Shown here piece after piece: positions 1 through 11,355 of a stretch of DNA of 64,000 nucleotides. Source of the DNA: Magicicada septendecula (taxonomy: Eukaryota; Arthropoda; Insecta; Hemiptera; Cicadidae); NCBI GenBank assembly GCA_034769895.1, contig CM068372.1, positions 368,485,258 through 368,549,257 of the forward strand. Direction: 5' to 3'. Both the position numbers and the translations under genes were made by a program. Position 1 is the first letter of the stretch. Each line of letters begins with the position of its first letter. The notes below the pieces were generated by a model. The model worked only from the letters and a program-made list of their open reading frames with translations, did no database searches and was not told where the DNA came from.

Positions 1-734
1 CATCAGCTAGCTTTCTAGTATTTTTATTAATTATAAGAGATTAGAAAGCCTTCTAGTGGTTCGTGTTTCTCTCCGTAACGGAATGATTTTTCTGTTTTAC
101 CGCGGTTTTTTCTCCGTTCCATCGCTGCAATTAAGCAACAAACGTACAGAAACATCCGGATTTACACAGTTATTTCGTAAAAATCGCCTAACCTATAATA
201 TTTCATACAACTCGTAAACAGAACAGTGTTGATAACTAACTTTTATTCACGTTTAAAATAAGTAGAAACGATGCTTACACAAATCAAATCTATCACATAA
301 ATCAAAGTTTAATTTATATAAATTGAATTACGTTCATATAATTTCAACCATATATTAAGGTCCATTTTACCGGGATCACAGCCTTTATTATCTTCACAGA
401 CACACCAGTGGCAGCGGAGAAAAATGTGGTCGCGGTTCTGACAAAAATTAATGCGGCGCAATTATGCATATTAGCGGACGGTGATTTTTGCACACAATAA
501 GAACAATTAGTGGAAATTGTTACGCGCTAAGTGAGTGTACCTTGTTAGGTCGGCTCTCAATAATAGATTCTTGAAAGTAATTACAACACAACACTTTTTT
601 TTTAGTTTTATTACATTTTCGAGACAAAAAAATGTTGTAAGAAATGCGTTCAAGATGGGTACGTGGTTCAAGGTTTTACACTACCGATTGTAGCTTCGTC
701 CTGTTCGACGAACAAGACCCGCAAAATTAGTGTT

Positions 735-735
<1 letters not shown>
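1..735. other. Non-coding stretch, nothing recognised
   Basis: AT-rich sequence with no supported ORF, RNA gene or repeat end. Near 840-935 short variants of an 'acaaaaactcacag' word recur, but too loosely to call a tandem repeat. Confidence 0.5.

Positions 736-774
<39 letters not shown>
736..774. repeat. (GTA)n microsatellite
   Basis: About 13 uninterrupted units of a TAG/GTA trinucleotide are visible. Confidence 0.95.
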
Positions 775-995
775 TAAATTAGTATTTATAATACTAAATT
801 GTGGAAGATGTTCTTGCGGACTGATTTTCTGTAAAGTTTTGTTACAATGTAACAAAAACTCACAGAAAAAATTCACAGGCAAAACTGCTGACAAAAATTC
901 ACAGAGATAGTAAAATGCTTACAGAAAGGTATAAATTTGTCTCTAAATATTTCAATTAGTCAGCGCAAAATTATAAATACCTTGTGAAGGAAAAC

Positions 996-1662
996 GTTAA
1001 AAGCAGTGGCGTGGCGTGGGCACATAACACCTGTTGCCGGTTGTGATAGGCCTAAAACTCAACCTAAAAATTAAATAGATTTTTTTTTTTTGTACCAAGT
1101 GTTCTTTTTAGCGCATTTTCTATCATTTGCTGGGACAACTAGAGGGTCCCGGTTCAACGGGATCTGACTCCCATTACACTTACACAGAATAAGTCAGAAC
1201 ACAAATAATCGAATTAAAAATAATGAACACAAACAGAGAAACACATGACTAAACCAACAAAACACAAATAGGTACGCAGTATCCGCTGCACGTCAGTTGC
1301 GAAAACGAACATAGCTGCTAACTGAGCGTTTTACCGGTTTATACAGCTGCAACGCATTGGGTGGACGAATGTGTTCCCCTCTCCACAGTTTGTACAGTGA
1401 CAACTACTACGAAGTCAATAACCGTACGCAGTAAAACACTGTCGATGTCTGAGCCGGCAACACACGACGGTGCAAGTGTCCAGCAGTTCGTAAGCAATGT
1501 TACGCTTTTCTTCAAGTTTGCTTACTAATACTGTTTGGATTGCAAATTATTCAATAACTAAAGTATTTATTCTGAGATATAATTAATATTACTTTCTCTT
1601 ATGTCCAGTACTGTTGCCGCCGGCAACAGCGGTTACATGGACGCCACGCTACTGGTTAAAAG
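996..1662. mobile_element. hAT-type non-autonomous element with 8-bp TSD
   Basis: The element proper spans 1004-1654 (651 bp). It is bounded by a perfect 8-bp direct repeat GTTAAAAG (996-1003 and 1655-1662). The left end begins CAGTGGCGTGGCGT. The right end, read inwards on the other strand, begins CAGTAGCGTGGCGT, and both arms continue to a CTGTTGCCG block, giving imperfect terminal inverted repeats of about 38 bp. An 8-bp duplication and a CAGTGGCG-like terminus are hallmarks of the hAT superfamily. No transposase is encoded inside, so it is a MITE or deletion derivative that must have moved in trans. The perfect duplication suggests a fairly young insertion. Confidence 0.85.
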
Positions 1663-2086
1663 TAACGACGTTCCATTTCTATATTACTATGAGTTGGAAA
1701 TTTGAATCACGAGGAAATCATGGTAACCGGAATTAAAAACCTGAAGTTTCTACGGTATGTCAAGGGTGATTGGCTTGGGAACGTTGTAATCAGAAACACC
1801 ATGAAAATCTGTAAAAGTTTCAGTGAAATGATAGTGTATTCACGGTAAGGCAAAGTGAAGTGGCTATATACGCACGAAGCAGAGTGACTTCGCAACTGAA
1901 ACATTTATTTAATTAACAAAGTTGTATTAGTAAAAACAGATCTTCAAATATTTGTGGAAAAAGTTAACTTCATGTTGGATTAAATAAATCGAAAAGGATT
2001 TAGAAAAAATAATATAAACGCGGAATAAGCAATTGAAAGAGAAGTTTTTTTCGGGCAAAAGTGTTAAAAATGGAAGGAGTCCAGGG

Positions 2087-2090
<4 letters not shown>

Positions 2091-2155
<65 letters not shown>
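2091..2155. repeat. (GA)n microsatellite
   Basis: Roughly 32 GA units. It generates spurious Ser/Leu-rich ORFs on the minus strand. Confidence 0.97.
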
Positions 2156-2159
<4 letters not shown>

Positions 2160-2284
2160 AGGAAGAAGAAAAATAGTGAAAAGATGAAAGAATATTGGAG
2201 AAAAAGAAAAGAACAAGGAATAAAGAATTGAAATTGGCATGTGGCCCTCAGATGGCCGTTACAAATAACAAAAATGAAAGTTGT

Positions 2285-2502
2285 GTTAGTAATTATAATC
2301 ACAAACAGAACTAACACTGTTGCACACCACTATAGATAAAAATTCTCGATTAGCGCTTTCAAGCTTCACATCACATCGGAAATATGTCTAATTTCTGAAA
2401 TATAGGCATATTTTTCGATTCTACGCTGAGCTGTGAAGCTTGAAAGCGCTAATCGGGAATTTTTTCTATAGTGGTGTGCAACAGCGTTAATTCTCTTTGT
2501 GA
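2285..2502. mobile_element. Hairpin MITE, copy 1
   Basis: Two long inverted arms (about 2300-2376 and 2421-2502) share blocks such as TTGCACACCACTATAG and GATTAGCGCTTTCAAGCTTC, separated by a loop of about 45 bp. The arms pair almost fully, so the single strand would form a stem of about 75 bp. A diverged second copy with the same arms lies at 13669-13880, so this is a dispersed family and not a local palindrome. No coding capacity; the superfamily cannot be assigned. Confidence 0.75.
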
Positions 2503-2664
2503 AACATTTATTGTAATATCACATAAACGACAGGCAAAAATGTCCGATCCTTGAATAGTGAAGAAAAGTATTAAGTAATTTCCAGAACTTGAAGAATATG
2601 GAAGCAAGAGCCTACAAGTTGAGTAAGAATGCTGAACGCATTATAAAAGTAAAAACTACATAAT

Positions 2665-3030
2665 ATGCTAAGCTTATATGCAAAGAACATGTCCAGGAAA
2701 AACGTGAGAGAATTTGGAATAAAATCCAAGAAAATGTGGTGGCCACTTGGAAGACACTCTGAACTGTCAGTGCATAATAAACTGTTATTATACAAACAAG
2801 TTGTGAAACCGGTGTGCAACGTTTGGAGCTGGATAAAGAAATCCAACATCGAAATAATCCAAACTTTTCAAAATAAAGTGCTTCGTAATATTGTTGATGT
2901 ACCATACTATGTAAGAAACGATTATATTCATCGATACCTGAAAATATCTATCGTTACCGATAAAATCAAACGGTTTGCAGCTAAATATAAACAAAGGATC
3001 CACAAACAAACAAAAATATTATCTTGTTAA
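2665..3030 (+). pseudogene. Jockey-like LINE, C-terminal RT fragment
   Basis: The 121-residue reading frame matches the region after the RT fingers and palm in Jockey-clade non-LTR retrotransposons. It has a WPLGR..LS..NKLLLYKQVVKPV block at about residues 27-48, then SNIEIIQTFQNKVLRNIVD.P.YVRND.IHR.LKI at about 60-95, then a K/R-rich end. The conserved Tyr-Gly after the Pro-Val is not kept (VCNVWSW). Start and stop are not those of the parent ORF; the piece is a severely 5'-truncated relic. The family assignment rests on recalled motif patterns only. Confidence 0.7.
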
Positions 3031-3179
3031 TATCAACTTAAACTAGGAACCATTTTTTTTGCAGTTGGTGTTACAGAAGTTGTAAAGGGAACAAGGGATG
3101 AAGGGGAGGAAGTGTCACATTCTTTAAAATTTGAAATCTGCTCTGTCTGGGAAACCAAGGGCAAATCTGCATGTAATCT

Positions 3180-3800
3180 GGGATATTATAAACCAGTAAG
3201 CTCCATGAACTGCAGAACTCGCTCGCTATTTTCAGCAGAGTACATTTACTATTACATAAATTTTGATATTAGATAATTTTTCAGTTATGGACAAAATTAC
3301 AGAAATCCCCATGACTCTACTATTTCTTTAGCAATATAACAATTGTAGGGCACACAATCATACAATGAACACTAAAAATTCGAAATATTAGGATTTGGAT
3401 TACAATTCCTTTTAATCTGTCACCCTGCTGGACTTCCACATTTATTTAAACAAATTTTTGATCTCTTTTCAAGGCCCTTGGGGTTCCAAAACGTTTGTTT
3501 GAAATTTCATAAACTTTATAGTACATTCAGACGTTAGTTAAAGTTATCTTTAATCTGATATCCTACATGAATTTCTGAGATCTTATCAAACGTTTCACCC
3601 ACTTTTGGGCCCCCGACGTCCTCAATTTTAAACATTTGAAAAATAAACTTTATATTCAGATTGTGGTTAAACCTCCTTATAATTAGTTACCTCACATGGT
3701 CTTGAGTGATTTTAACATAATTTTGACCCCTATGTTTTTGCCATATTTGTCATAACAGAATTAATTTGGGAAAATAAGTTTCACATTTCGGTAAGGTCTC
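3180..3800 (-). repeat. Dispersed repeat R1, minus-strand copy
   Basis: Shares long stretches with 22627-23400, 27270-27670, 44041-44765 and 56150-56580, for example the words CACACAATCATACAATGAAC and GTTATATTGCTAAAGAAATA. AT-rich, no reading frame. The shared part ends near 3800. Confidence 0.8.
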
Positions 3801-4059
3801 TTGCAGTGAAAATATACGGTTGATTTAAGTAAGGCGTCTGTCCGCTGCCACGAGACGGGGAAGTCAGTAAGCTTCCTTCCCGTTGAGTTAAGTATAGACG
3901 GCATCATTTTGTTTTTCACATGGTGGTTGAAATTAAACATTAACGGTTAAAAATAATTGACGAATTATTCCTGAAGAACAGTATTTTCATGAAATATATT
4001 TTTTATAGAAGAAAATCTTGTAATCAATGTATCATGAAAAGTGGAGCCTTATATAAGGA

Positions 4060-4108
<49 letters not shown>

Positions 4109-5029
4109 CGACCGCGTCTCGTTATATAAAAATGCGAAACAACTACAGTGAACAAGGAAGAGCTGCATGACATCACGTAATTCTCGCAGAAGATCCCCCT
4201 TACTTTGTTACAACCACACTGTCGAAACGATAATTATTCTGGACATTTAATATCTCTTACGATAAAAACTCGAAAACACCAATCCTACGTACACAAGCCG
4301 ACGTAATTAGATCCTCCGTGATATACATAAGAAGAAGAAGAAAAAACGAACAAAATTATTATTAATGTAAATGCGGTAGACAACAGACTGCCGTTGTGTT
4401 CCATTCAAATTACCGGCAGTACAACACAATACACAGGTTAACCAACTGACAAAAACAAAAGGATCGAAAACAAAAAAAAAATTATGCTAAAAGCAGAACA
4501 ATTATCGGGCACTCGGTTCCATAACATCTTTAATAACAACAGATACGGCAATTATAGCTATTATTAACTAATTTTAACTAAATTATGAGAGAATTATATT
4601 GAAACATCACGGGGCGGTAGGTTACACAACACACACGCGCACGCGCGCGCACGTATACAGACTGTAAAAGGGAAAAACATATACGTATTAAAGTTTTATC
4701 TAGCCTAGGTGATCGGGCCTTCGGCCTCTTTCTGGGCTCTTATTAACAGTGGACGAAACCTCTTTGTTGTTGGATCTCTTAACAGGTGGAGTGAAACAAA
4801 GGAGAAGCACGCTGGACTTAATCTAAAAAAAAATCGGATGGTAATAAGTTACGGGTGCTAGAAAATTAAAGATGGGTTTGAAGTTAGAATCCAAAAATAC
4901 GAGAAATATGTAACGAAACGATCGTTCGTGCATTATGGTTGGTACACGCTTACGTATGCATGCAGAGTCATTTTTTTTGTAAATCCTGGTGAAATTATAG
5001 AAATTAAAACAATAATAATACTAATAATA
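3801..5029. other. Non-coding stretch with a (TA)n tract
   Basis: Contains a (TA)n run at about 4062-4107 and a CACG-rich patch near 4630-4650. Nothing else recognised. Confidence 0.5.
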
Positions 5030-5300
5030 ATCCGTTTCTGAGGCTTTCACGGGCGGCGTCATAATTGTTTAAATTATTATCCGAGCTGTAAGGGCGTGGT
5101 CTTTCAAAACCCTCATGCTGATTGATGTTATTAGCGTGATCAGACGTTTCGGCCTCGCCTATGGAGGCCATCTTCAGTGAAAGGTCTTTAAGTAAAAAAG
5201 CTGACGAGATGCATGTCAGACAACCACAGTACTGTGGCAAAGGCTGACGGTACTGTAGATCGTAGTGAAGACTCGCTATCAATGAAGCTTGCGAAACATT
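5030..5300 (-). mobile_element. Solo hammerhead-type element
   Basis: Read on the minus strand, the order is the 14-bp palindrome CCACAGTACTGTGG (5224-5237), 46 bp of spacer, a hammerhead-like core (5143-5177), and then a tail containing the GCCGCCCGTGAAAGCCT block (about 5040-5062). The tail is shared with 13881-13920 and 32440-32470. Only one arm is present. This is one of several copies of a dispersed family; outer ends and target duplication were not resolved. Confidence 0.65.
5143..5177 (-). ncRNA. Hammerhead-ribozyme-like core
   Basis: On the minus strand: CTGAAGA, an extra T, a perfect 6-bp stem II (GGCCTC with GAGGCC, loop of 7), GAAAC, then GTC as the cleavage triplet. Flanking TCA and TGA can form 3 bp of stem I. 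All core positions of the type I hammerhead are present except for the extra U before stem II. Stem III is only C-G and A-U with no loop, so cleavage as a monomer is doubtful; ACGU is self-complementary and could pair between two molecules. Confidence 0.6.
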
Positions 5301-5337
5301 TAAATAAAGTACACACGTAGAACGTATACAGAGAAAT

Positions 5338-5338
<1 letters not shown>

Positions 5339-5416
<78 letters not shown>
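5339..5416. repeat. (GA)n microsatellite
   Basis: About 38 GA units with one interruption near 5396. Confidence 0.97.
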
Positions 5417-5500
5417 CGAAGAAATAAATGATTCTTTGTTCCATACAACAAACAGACGGTCGGTTGTGCCCATCTAACTGTTAAGTTTGTGAACTTTGAA

Positions 5501-5501
<1 letters not shown>

Positions 5502-5551
<50 letters not shown>
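5502..5551. repeat. (CA)n microsatellite
   Basis: About 25 CA units. Confidence 0.97.
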
Positions 5552-5553
<2 letters not shown>

Positions 5554-7957
5554 TCATTCAATTCATCTACATTTTTATTAAAAATAAATTACTTGCGTCC
5601 TTTTACGTGTAAGTAGTTAGGAAAAAAAAATTAATTGACGCCTTCTACAATGGCCAGATGACTAACAATTGCTTCTCATTTCGTCCGGCAACAATCAGCA
5701 GAAGAACAATATCATTTTTTTTTTTGTTCGTTTCAAACACGAGTTTTCCTCTAAAATTAATGTTTACCAATTTATTATGTTAAATACAAGGTGACGCAGG
5801 AACTCTCCGGCGGGACTCGTTCCCACGGATCTCCAGGTTGTGCAACAATACGTCAGTGGCAGCGGGCGCGGGGGTGTACACAATGAAGAAAGGGTTGGTT
5901 AGACGACGGCGCAGATGCTCTCTGTTTACTCGTTAGTTACGGCCAGCAGAGTACTCTTGCTACCCCTTTCTTCCCAATCACATCCTTAAACGACTTCTCA
6001 CGCCGCGGCCTATAATCACAGTACTGACCCAATTTTTGAAACACCTAGTTTTCATAATTAATTTCTTTTTTACTGTTGTTGATTTTCTTAAATAACATTT
6101 CGTTTCTCCTACAGAGCGGGGGTGAGAAATATTTTAATAGTTCGAAACTCATCGAAAAAATTCCTTTACAACATCCCTATTTAATGGCAGTCGTACCAAC
6201 CGACATTAGGTTCTTCTTCATCTCATTATTGTTATTCTTATTAATTGTCGATGAACTGAGTATCGGTGTTATTATTATTTTTACACCTGTTACTTGAAAA
6301 CCTGCTGCTGTACATGAAAATAATAACAATAATTTACTACCTCATTAATAGTAGCGCTGGGCCCAGATGATACACTGTCCCTGTTCTCATAAAACTTTAA
6401 AAAAATATGAATTTTTTTTATAATTATTATTCAATCCCTTCTGTGAGCAGACAAAAAAATCTTTCTCACTTTGATGTCGTCCATGTCCAAAAAAAGTATC
6501 ATCCGCCTTTCGTTCAGCGTGTGATGGCGTTTTTTTTTCACAGAAGATACTTTTTGTAGCAGTTTTTTGGGACACATGAGGTGTAACGTTATTGATTCTG
6601 TTCACCGTTTCTTCTGACGCTTTTAATGTGTGTGTGTGTATGTGTTTGGTAAATGAACACACACAGGTGATTATCGTTATGGCAACCGACCAAAGGGCGT
6701 CCGTTAGGGTTAGGCCACTTTAACAGATTTTAGTGGAAAAAATTCTTCACTTGAAAGGGTTGAAAAAGAGAGTAGTTTTTTCTGAAGAAGAGACAAAAAA
6801 CTGTGATTGCATTGTGAAAAAACGGACGACGTACAGTACAACGAACGTAAAGGAGATAAAAAGCACAAAAGGAATACACAAGTTCAGGACGCGCCAGCCA
6901 GCATCAGGTGGGAGAAGCTGCCGAACAGACAAGATTCAAATTTTTCAGATGAGAAGATTTTGTCAAAGCGTGTGTTTGAGTGTGTGTGTGAGGATTATTG
7001 GGGCACGATGGATCGGCCCGGACACCTGCTGAGCACCAGCTTTGCTTCCTGCTTCTCCCTCTTAATATCTCTGTCTCTCTCTCTTTCCCTCCCCCTCTCT
7101 CTAACAATCAGATATTTCATTATCGGTGCATATGCATAACGAGTTGGAGTTACCCATTTCATTCTTTCAATATCCTAACTGTACGTGACGGAAGTTTGAA
7201 AGACGGCCCTTTCTTACTTCTGCCCAACCGTTGTCAAGTCTGCTAAGTGTTGGCCGGTGACAGTTGTACCAACATACACACGGTCGTCCTCGCACCTTTA
7301 TTCAACTTGTTAACGGGATCAGTTGTTGTTTGAATTTCTTGTCAACAAAAAAACGCATCTCATACGACCGTACGTGGGTAATGAATCGTATTTAGCGTCG
7401 AGAATCGTTTGCAGTAAACCTGTCGTCAGGACACTACAAGATGTTTCGTTCAAATTCCGTTTCGAGTAAACTTTCAGTTTATACCACGTGACCAGAGGCG
7501 AAAACAAAAGTAGGTGTCATTATTAAAATCAACTTTTTTAAATACGTCAGATATTTCCGAGAATGTTACAGGATTGAGAGGATACGAACAAGATGCGAAA
7601 TTGCATTGGCTGACTGGTATTGACTGCATATCGAAAGTACGGACTGAATGTAAGCTAAAACATATTGTTTCACTGACTACGAAACCTTTGTCAGTGTTTT
7701 GCAGCAGACCCAGAACTAAGGTAAACGCAGTCGAGTTGTTCAACTTTTCCAGAAACAATTGTTCAACGTATTAACATGTTCCGTTTATCCCTCTTGACCG
7801 GACGAAGTAGTTGTTCCTCGTGGAATGCTGATGCAAACACAAAGACTGCGGCATCAAAAGGGTAACTGCAACTTGCAACAAATGTTTCAGTAAAAGTTAC
7901 CTAATTAAACAGTGGCTCGTCATATGGTCATATGGCCACATCGAGTCGACCGTTGAG
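5552..7957. other. Non-coding stretch, one GC-rich patch
   Basis: A GC-rich patch at about 5790-6020 starts with 'caaggtgacgcagg' after a TA and could be one transposon end, but no partner was found. ORFs at 6733-7139 and 7474-7774 lack recognisable domains or codon structure. Nothing else is supported. Confidence 0.4.
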
Positions 7958-8470
7958 TCATCATCATCATCATTATCATTATCTTCAAGGATTAAACCAT
8001 GGATGGTTTGTTCCGGTCTCAAATAGGCAAAAATTACACCTGGTCACTCCAGCGCTTCCTCGGACGTCCCACACCTCTACGTCCCCTCGGCTTATAGTTC
8101 CAGAGTTGTTTGGGGATGCGGCAGTCATCCATTCGACAAAGGTGTTCCCACCAATTCAGCCGATACTGGGCGATCCTCTCGAGTATACTCATAATATTTA
8201 GTTCCTGCCGTATATCTGTATTTCTTCTATGATCATGAAGAGTATACTCTGCCACGTGCCTGAGAACTCTCATTTCAGCCGCTTGGATGCGACTGGCCTG
8301 GCCTTTCGTTTAAGCCCAATTCTCAGATTCCTAAAGAAGTGTAGGAAGTCCCATCAACTTGTCGAATTTTATGCGTGTTCCTTTACTTGCTGACTTAAGG
8401 GTTCGCCTAATGGTCCCGCACATAAGGTTGAACTTATGCAACTTATTCACAGCGTCGTTGGATCATTATA
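7958..8470 (-). mobile_element. RTE-type LINE 3' end (family a)
   Basis: On the minus strand a reading frame carries the RTE-type C-terminal tail: RIQAAEMRVLRHVAEYTLHD, then a W.EHL.RMDD.RIPK block, then GRRGVGRPRKRWSDQV. The stretch just upstream (to about 8470) keeps the LHKFNLMCGTIRR-type linker but has an in-frame stop. The 3' end (low coordinates) runs into a (GATGAT)n-like tail at 7958-7985, as expected for RTE elements, whose 3' ends are short simple repeats. It is 5'-truncated; RT and endonuclease domains are absent. Related copies: 18735-19090, 28085-28510, 38110-38270 and 62925-63185. Confidence 0.8.
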
Positions 8471-9204
8471 AGACAATCGTTAAGTAAAATCAAATTATTT
8501 TATTAATATCTTCCTCCATTTAGATTATTTTATAAAATATTATTGTTACAAAAATCTAAGAAAATTAAATGAAATCGAACCCCTGTTCGATTGATTGATT
8601 GATTTCATTTTTGTGAAACTCCAGCGTGTACCTAACGTTTAATGAATATGGTTTCGACTGAATGGAGTTTTCATGACATTTATAACAAATTTTGATTAAC
8701 ATCATTTTACTTTCTTTGGGACGAATTTTACGGGACAATATGTTATTGGCATAACTGTATGTTCTACCAAAATCGGAACACAGAAACGGTTCATGTCCGT
8801 GAAGCTAATAATATTTTTCTTTACGGAGAACGAGCTACAAAAAAAACTAAGGTGTTCAGTTGGATATAATTTTTCTTCGAGCTGTAGATTCGATTACGTT
8901 ACAACATTTCTGCTTAATGATATTTTCAGTCATTAATTAAAAACCCCTTATGAATGCTTCAGTTCACGCTCAACGATGCTTTGGAAAAGAAATAACTAAC
9001 CCCCAATGATTTTTGCAATCGTTAAATAAGGAAACAAGCAATATCTACGGATTTTCATTAAAATAAAAACTTATCAATTTTTTTAGTTATCCTGTTCAAA
9101 TTAGAAAGCAGAGTAAGTATGAGGATGTAGAAAAAATTAAAAGAAGTCTGAGGATGTAGATACCTCCTGACTAAGTTTTAATCAGACAGTAGACAAAGAT
9201 AGAA
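8471..9204. other. Non-coding stretch, nothing recognised
   Basis: AT-rich; no ORF, repeat arm or RNA feature found. Confidence 0.45.
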
Positions 9205-9535
9205 GACATACGAATTTAAAGAAATATTAATCTTATAATTAATTGCACTCTGAATGGGGAACCAGATATCGTCACTGGCATAAAGAAAAGTAGAATCCGG
9301 TGGGCAGGGCATGTCTAGAGAATGTTGGAGACATCCACATTGAAGAAACTTTTTACGGGGATACCTCGTGGAAGAAGAAGGTGGAGTCAGCCCAGAAAAC
9401 GATGGCTGGATGAGGACGACCTGCGCAGGCTCGGTGTAAGAAGCTGGAGACTGAAAGCAGATGATCGAGGGACTGGAAGTGGATTGTCCAGGAGGCTAAG
9501 GGTCTCCAAGAGCTGTAGCGCCAATTAAGAAGAAC
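9205..9535 (+). mobile_element. RTE-type LINE 3' end (family b)
   Basis: Encodes a broken C-terminal tail: NRIRWAGHV-like, then ETSTLKK.F.G.PRGRRR, then PRKRWLDE and DLRRLGVR.WR. It shares sequence with 54560-55135 ('gaagacatacgaatt', 'cttataatt', 'gcactctgaatgg'). It ends near 'gccaattaagaagaa', so this family's tail is A/G-rich and not (GAT)n. Heavily 5'-truncated, with a stop between the GHV and ETST blocks. Confidence 0.75.
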
Positions 9536-10689
9536 TGCACTATGGCATCAATCATAGTTTCTACACAATTCAATACCGACTTGAGCACACAGTGTGTAGT
9601 AGTAGCCTTTCGAGACTTTACTAAGTTTTCAATTCCCGCATACAAATTGTTACAAAATTACTTTGTCAATCAACCACATACTTTAAGATAGTACTTATCA
9701 TTCTGTGAATATCATGTATATCAAACAATGTTTCTAGACATAAAACGTTACACAGAATCTTCGCTTTTAAGCAAACAGGATAGAAAGATATTTGCGCGCG
9801 CGCACCAACACGTATGTGTTAAAAATATCCTGATGGATTCAATTATTATTCATTTTAGAATAGAATTTGTGGATATAAAAGTATATTGAAATATAATTGA
9901 GTGAACTTGGTAGGGAATAGAATTTTGAAATTATAGAATTTAAAAATTTGCATTTTGTTAGAGCATTAGTGAGTTACAAGTCTGTGAAGTAAACGTGTAT
10001 TGTAAATAAGGAGATTCTGTAACACTTTCATACTGACATTTTATAGATTAAATCTATATTAAAATAAACAGATATTCCGTATTTTCCAAAAACCCAGATC
10101 TCGCAGACGGAGTCAGAACCACGTTTGTTGTTGTGAAAAACGTACGTTGTTTCACAGAGTCCAAACAGTCTCATCAAGGTCTGCGCTGTAAAAATTTATT
10201 ACTCTCAGTAAAAAGCAAAAATAAAAAACAAACAAACAAACGTTCACGTCGTCGGTTAAATTATCTCGGTCTTGTTTAATTAAATACGTCGGCTTCACGT
10301 GTACGTAGGCCTACACGATGTAACATTAAATAATCGCCTGCTCTGAAAACAGCTTTGTCATCAATATCGGTAGGGCTGTGGGTACTTTCGAAATCGCGCG
10401 TCTTCGGTTCGTTTTACGTTCAAGATCTTGGTCTCTATGATTGTGTGATCTGGTTAACAGTCCTTGGTTTTTATAATAAAAAATCAGGTTTTAATTTGGT
10501 ATTCAGTGTGACGCATGGGGTATTATATAAACCTCATAATTGACGTCAAATTTTCCGTGTTTCAGCTGTCATACACATGTAAAAAGAGCTTACATAATCC
10601 TCAGTGATAAAGGTTAATGTACTTCAGAAAATGTAAAAGGTTAATGTATTCGGTTGGATGTCGGAAAAAATAGGAATTTTGCGATATTT
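9536..10689. other. Non-coding stretch, nothing recognised
   Basis: AT-rich; includes a CGCG-rich patch near 9795 and one TAGGCCTA palindrome at 10306. No feature supported. Confidence 0.45.
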
Positions 10690-10935
10690 TTCATAACTTT
10701 GACTCTCTCAATTTTTCGCTTCCCGCCCCTTTTTTGAGAGATTAATTAGAAAACAGTAGGAGCCTGTGAGGTAAAAGTATGGACACACACGCCTAGTTTT
10801 ACGAAATCGTTTGGTTTATTCAAAAGTTATCGTGAGACATCCCCAAGCAGACAGACATTTTGAACAAACAAGTAGAGACAAATTTCGAGTGGTCGAATTA
10901 AAACTAAGAACTTCCTTAGCACGTTCAAAGACGGA
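10690..10935 (-). repeat. Dispersed repeat R1, 5' part, minus strand
   Basis: Matches 46060-46270 in the same orientation and 22627-22850 and 55918-56150 in reverse: a GTCTGTCTG-type tract, GTCTCACGATAACTTTTG, and a CGTGTGTGTCC-like block, in that order. Only the 5' third of the repeat is recognisable here. Confidence 0.7.
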
Positions 10936-11306
10936 TTAAGAACAACGGGATTAGGCTTTTTACCAATGCGTAGCGGCAAAAGTGCAGAGGAGGAAACAAA
11001 CGGACAGAACTTATAGTTATTAGAGATGACATCAGGAATAAATAACCGCTTTGGTACGGTCATATAGCCTACGCTCAACAAACAGCCGAACACGGAGTCC
11101 CTCAAAAAGTGTTGAATCGACATTCCAAAGGCAGGGAGTGACCGGACAAACCAATGAAAGAATGTGGAGAACTAAAAGGAATGAATCTTCGGAATAATAC
11201 ATGACACGATAGAAAAAATTCTAGAGAGTAGATGCAGAAAAACACCAAAAACTGTCCACGACGAAGAATATCACTTCCTGGATGCGTCGGAGTGACGTAG
11301 AAGTTG

Positions 11307-11355
<49 letters not shown>

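Noticed and set aside
5004-5553. Ser/Leu- and Cys/Val-rich ORFs
   Set aside because: They read through (GA)n and (CA)n microsatellites. The same applies to 2000-2317, 24271-24574, 25510-25722, 30379-30704, 38994-39263 and 50394-50666.
5785-6020. GC-rich patch as a transposon terminus
   Set aside because: The left edge looks like TA plus an inverted-repeat start, but no matching second end was found.
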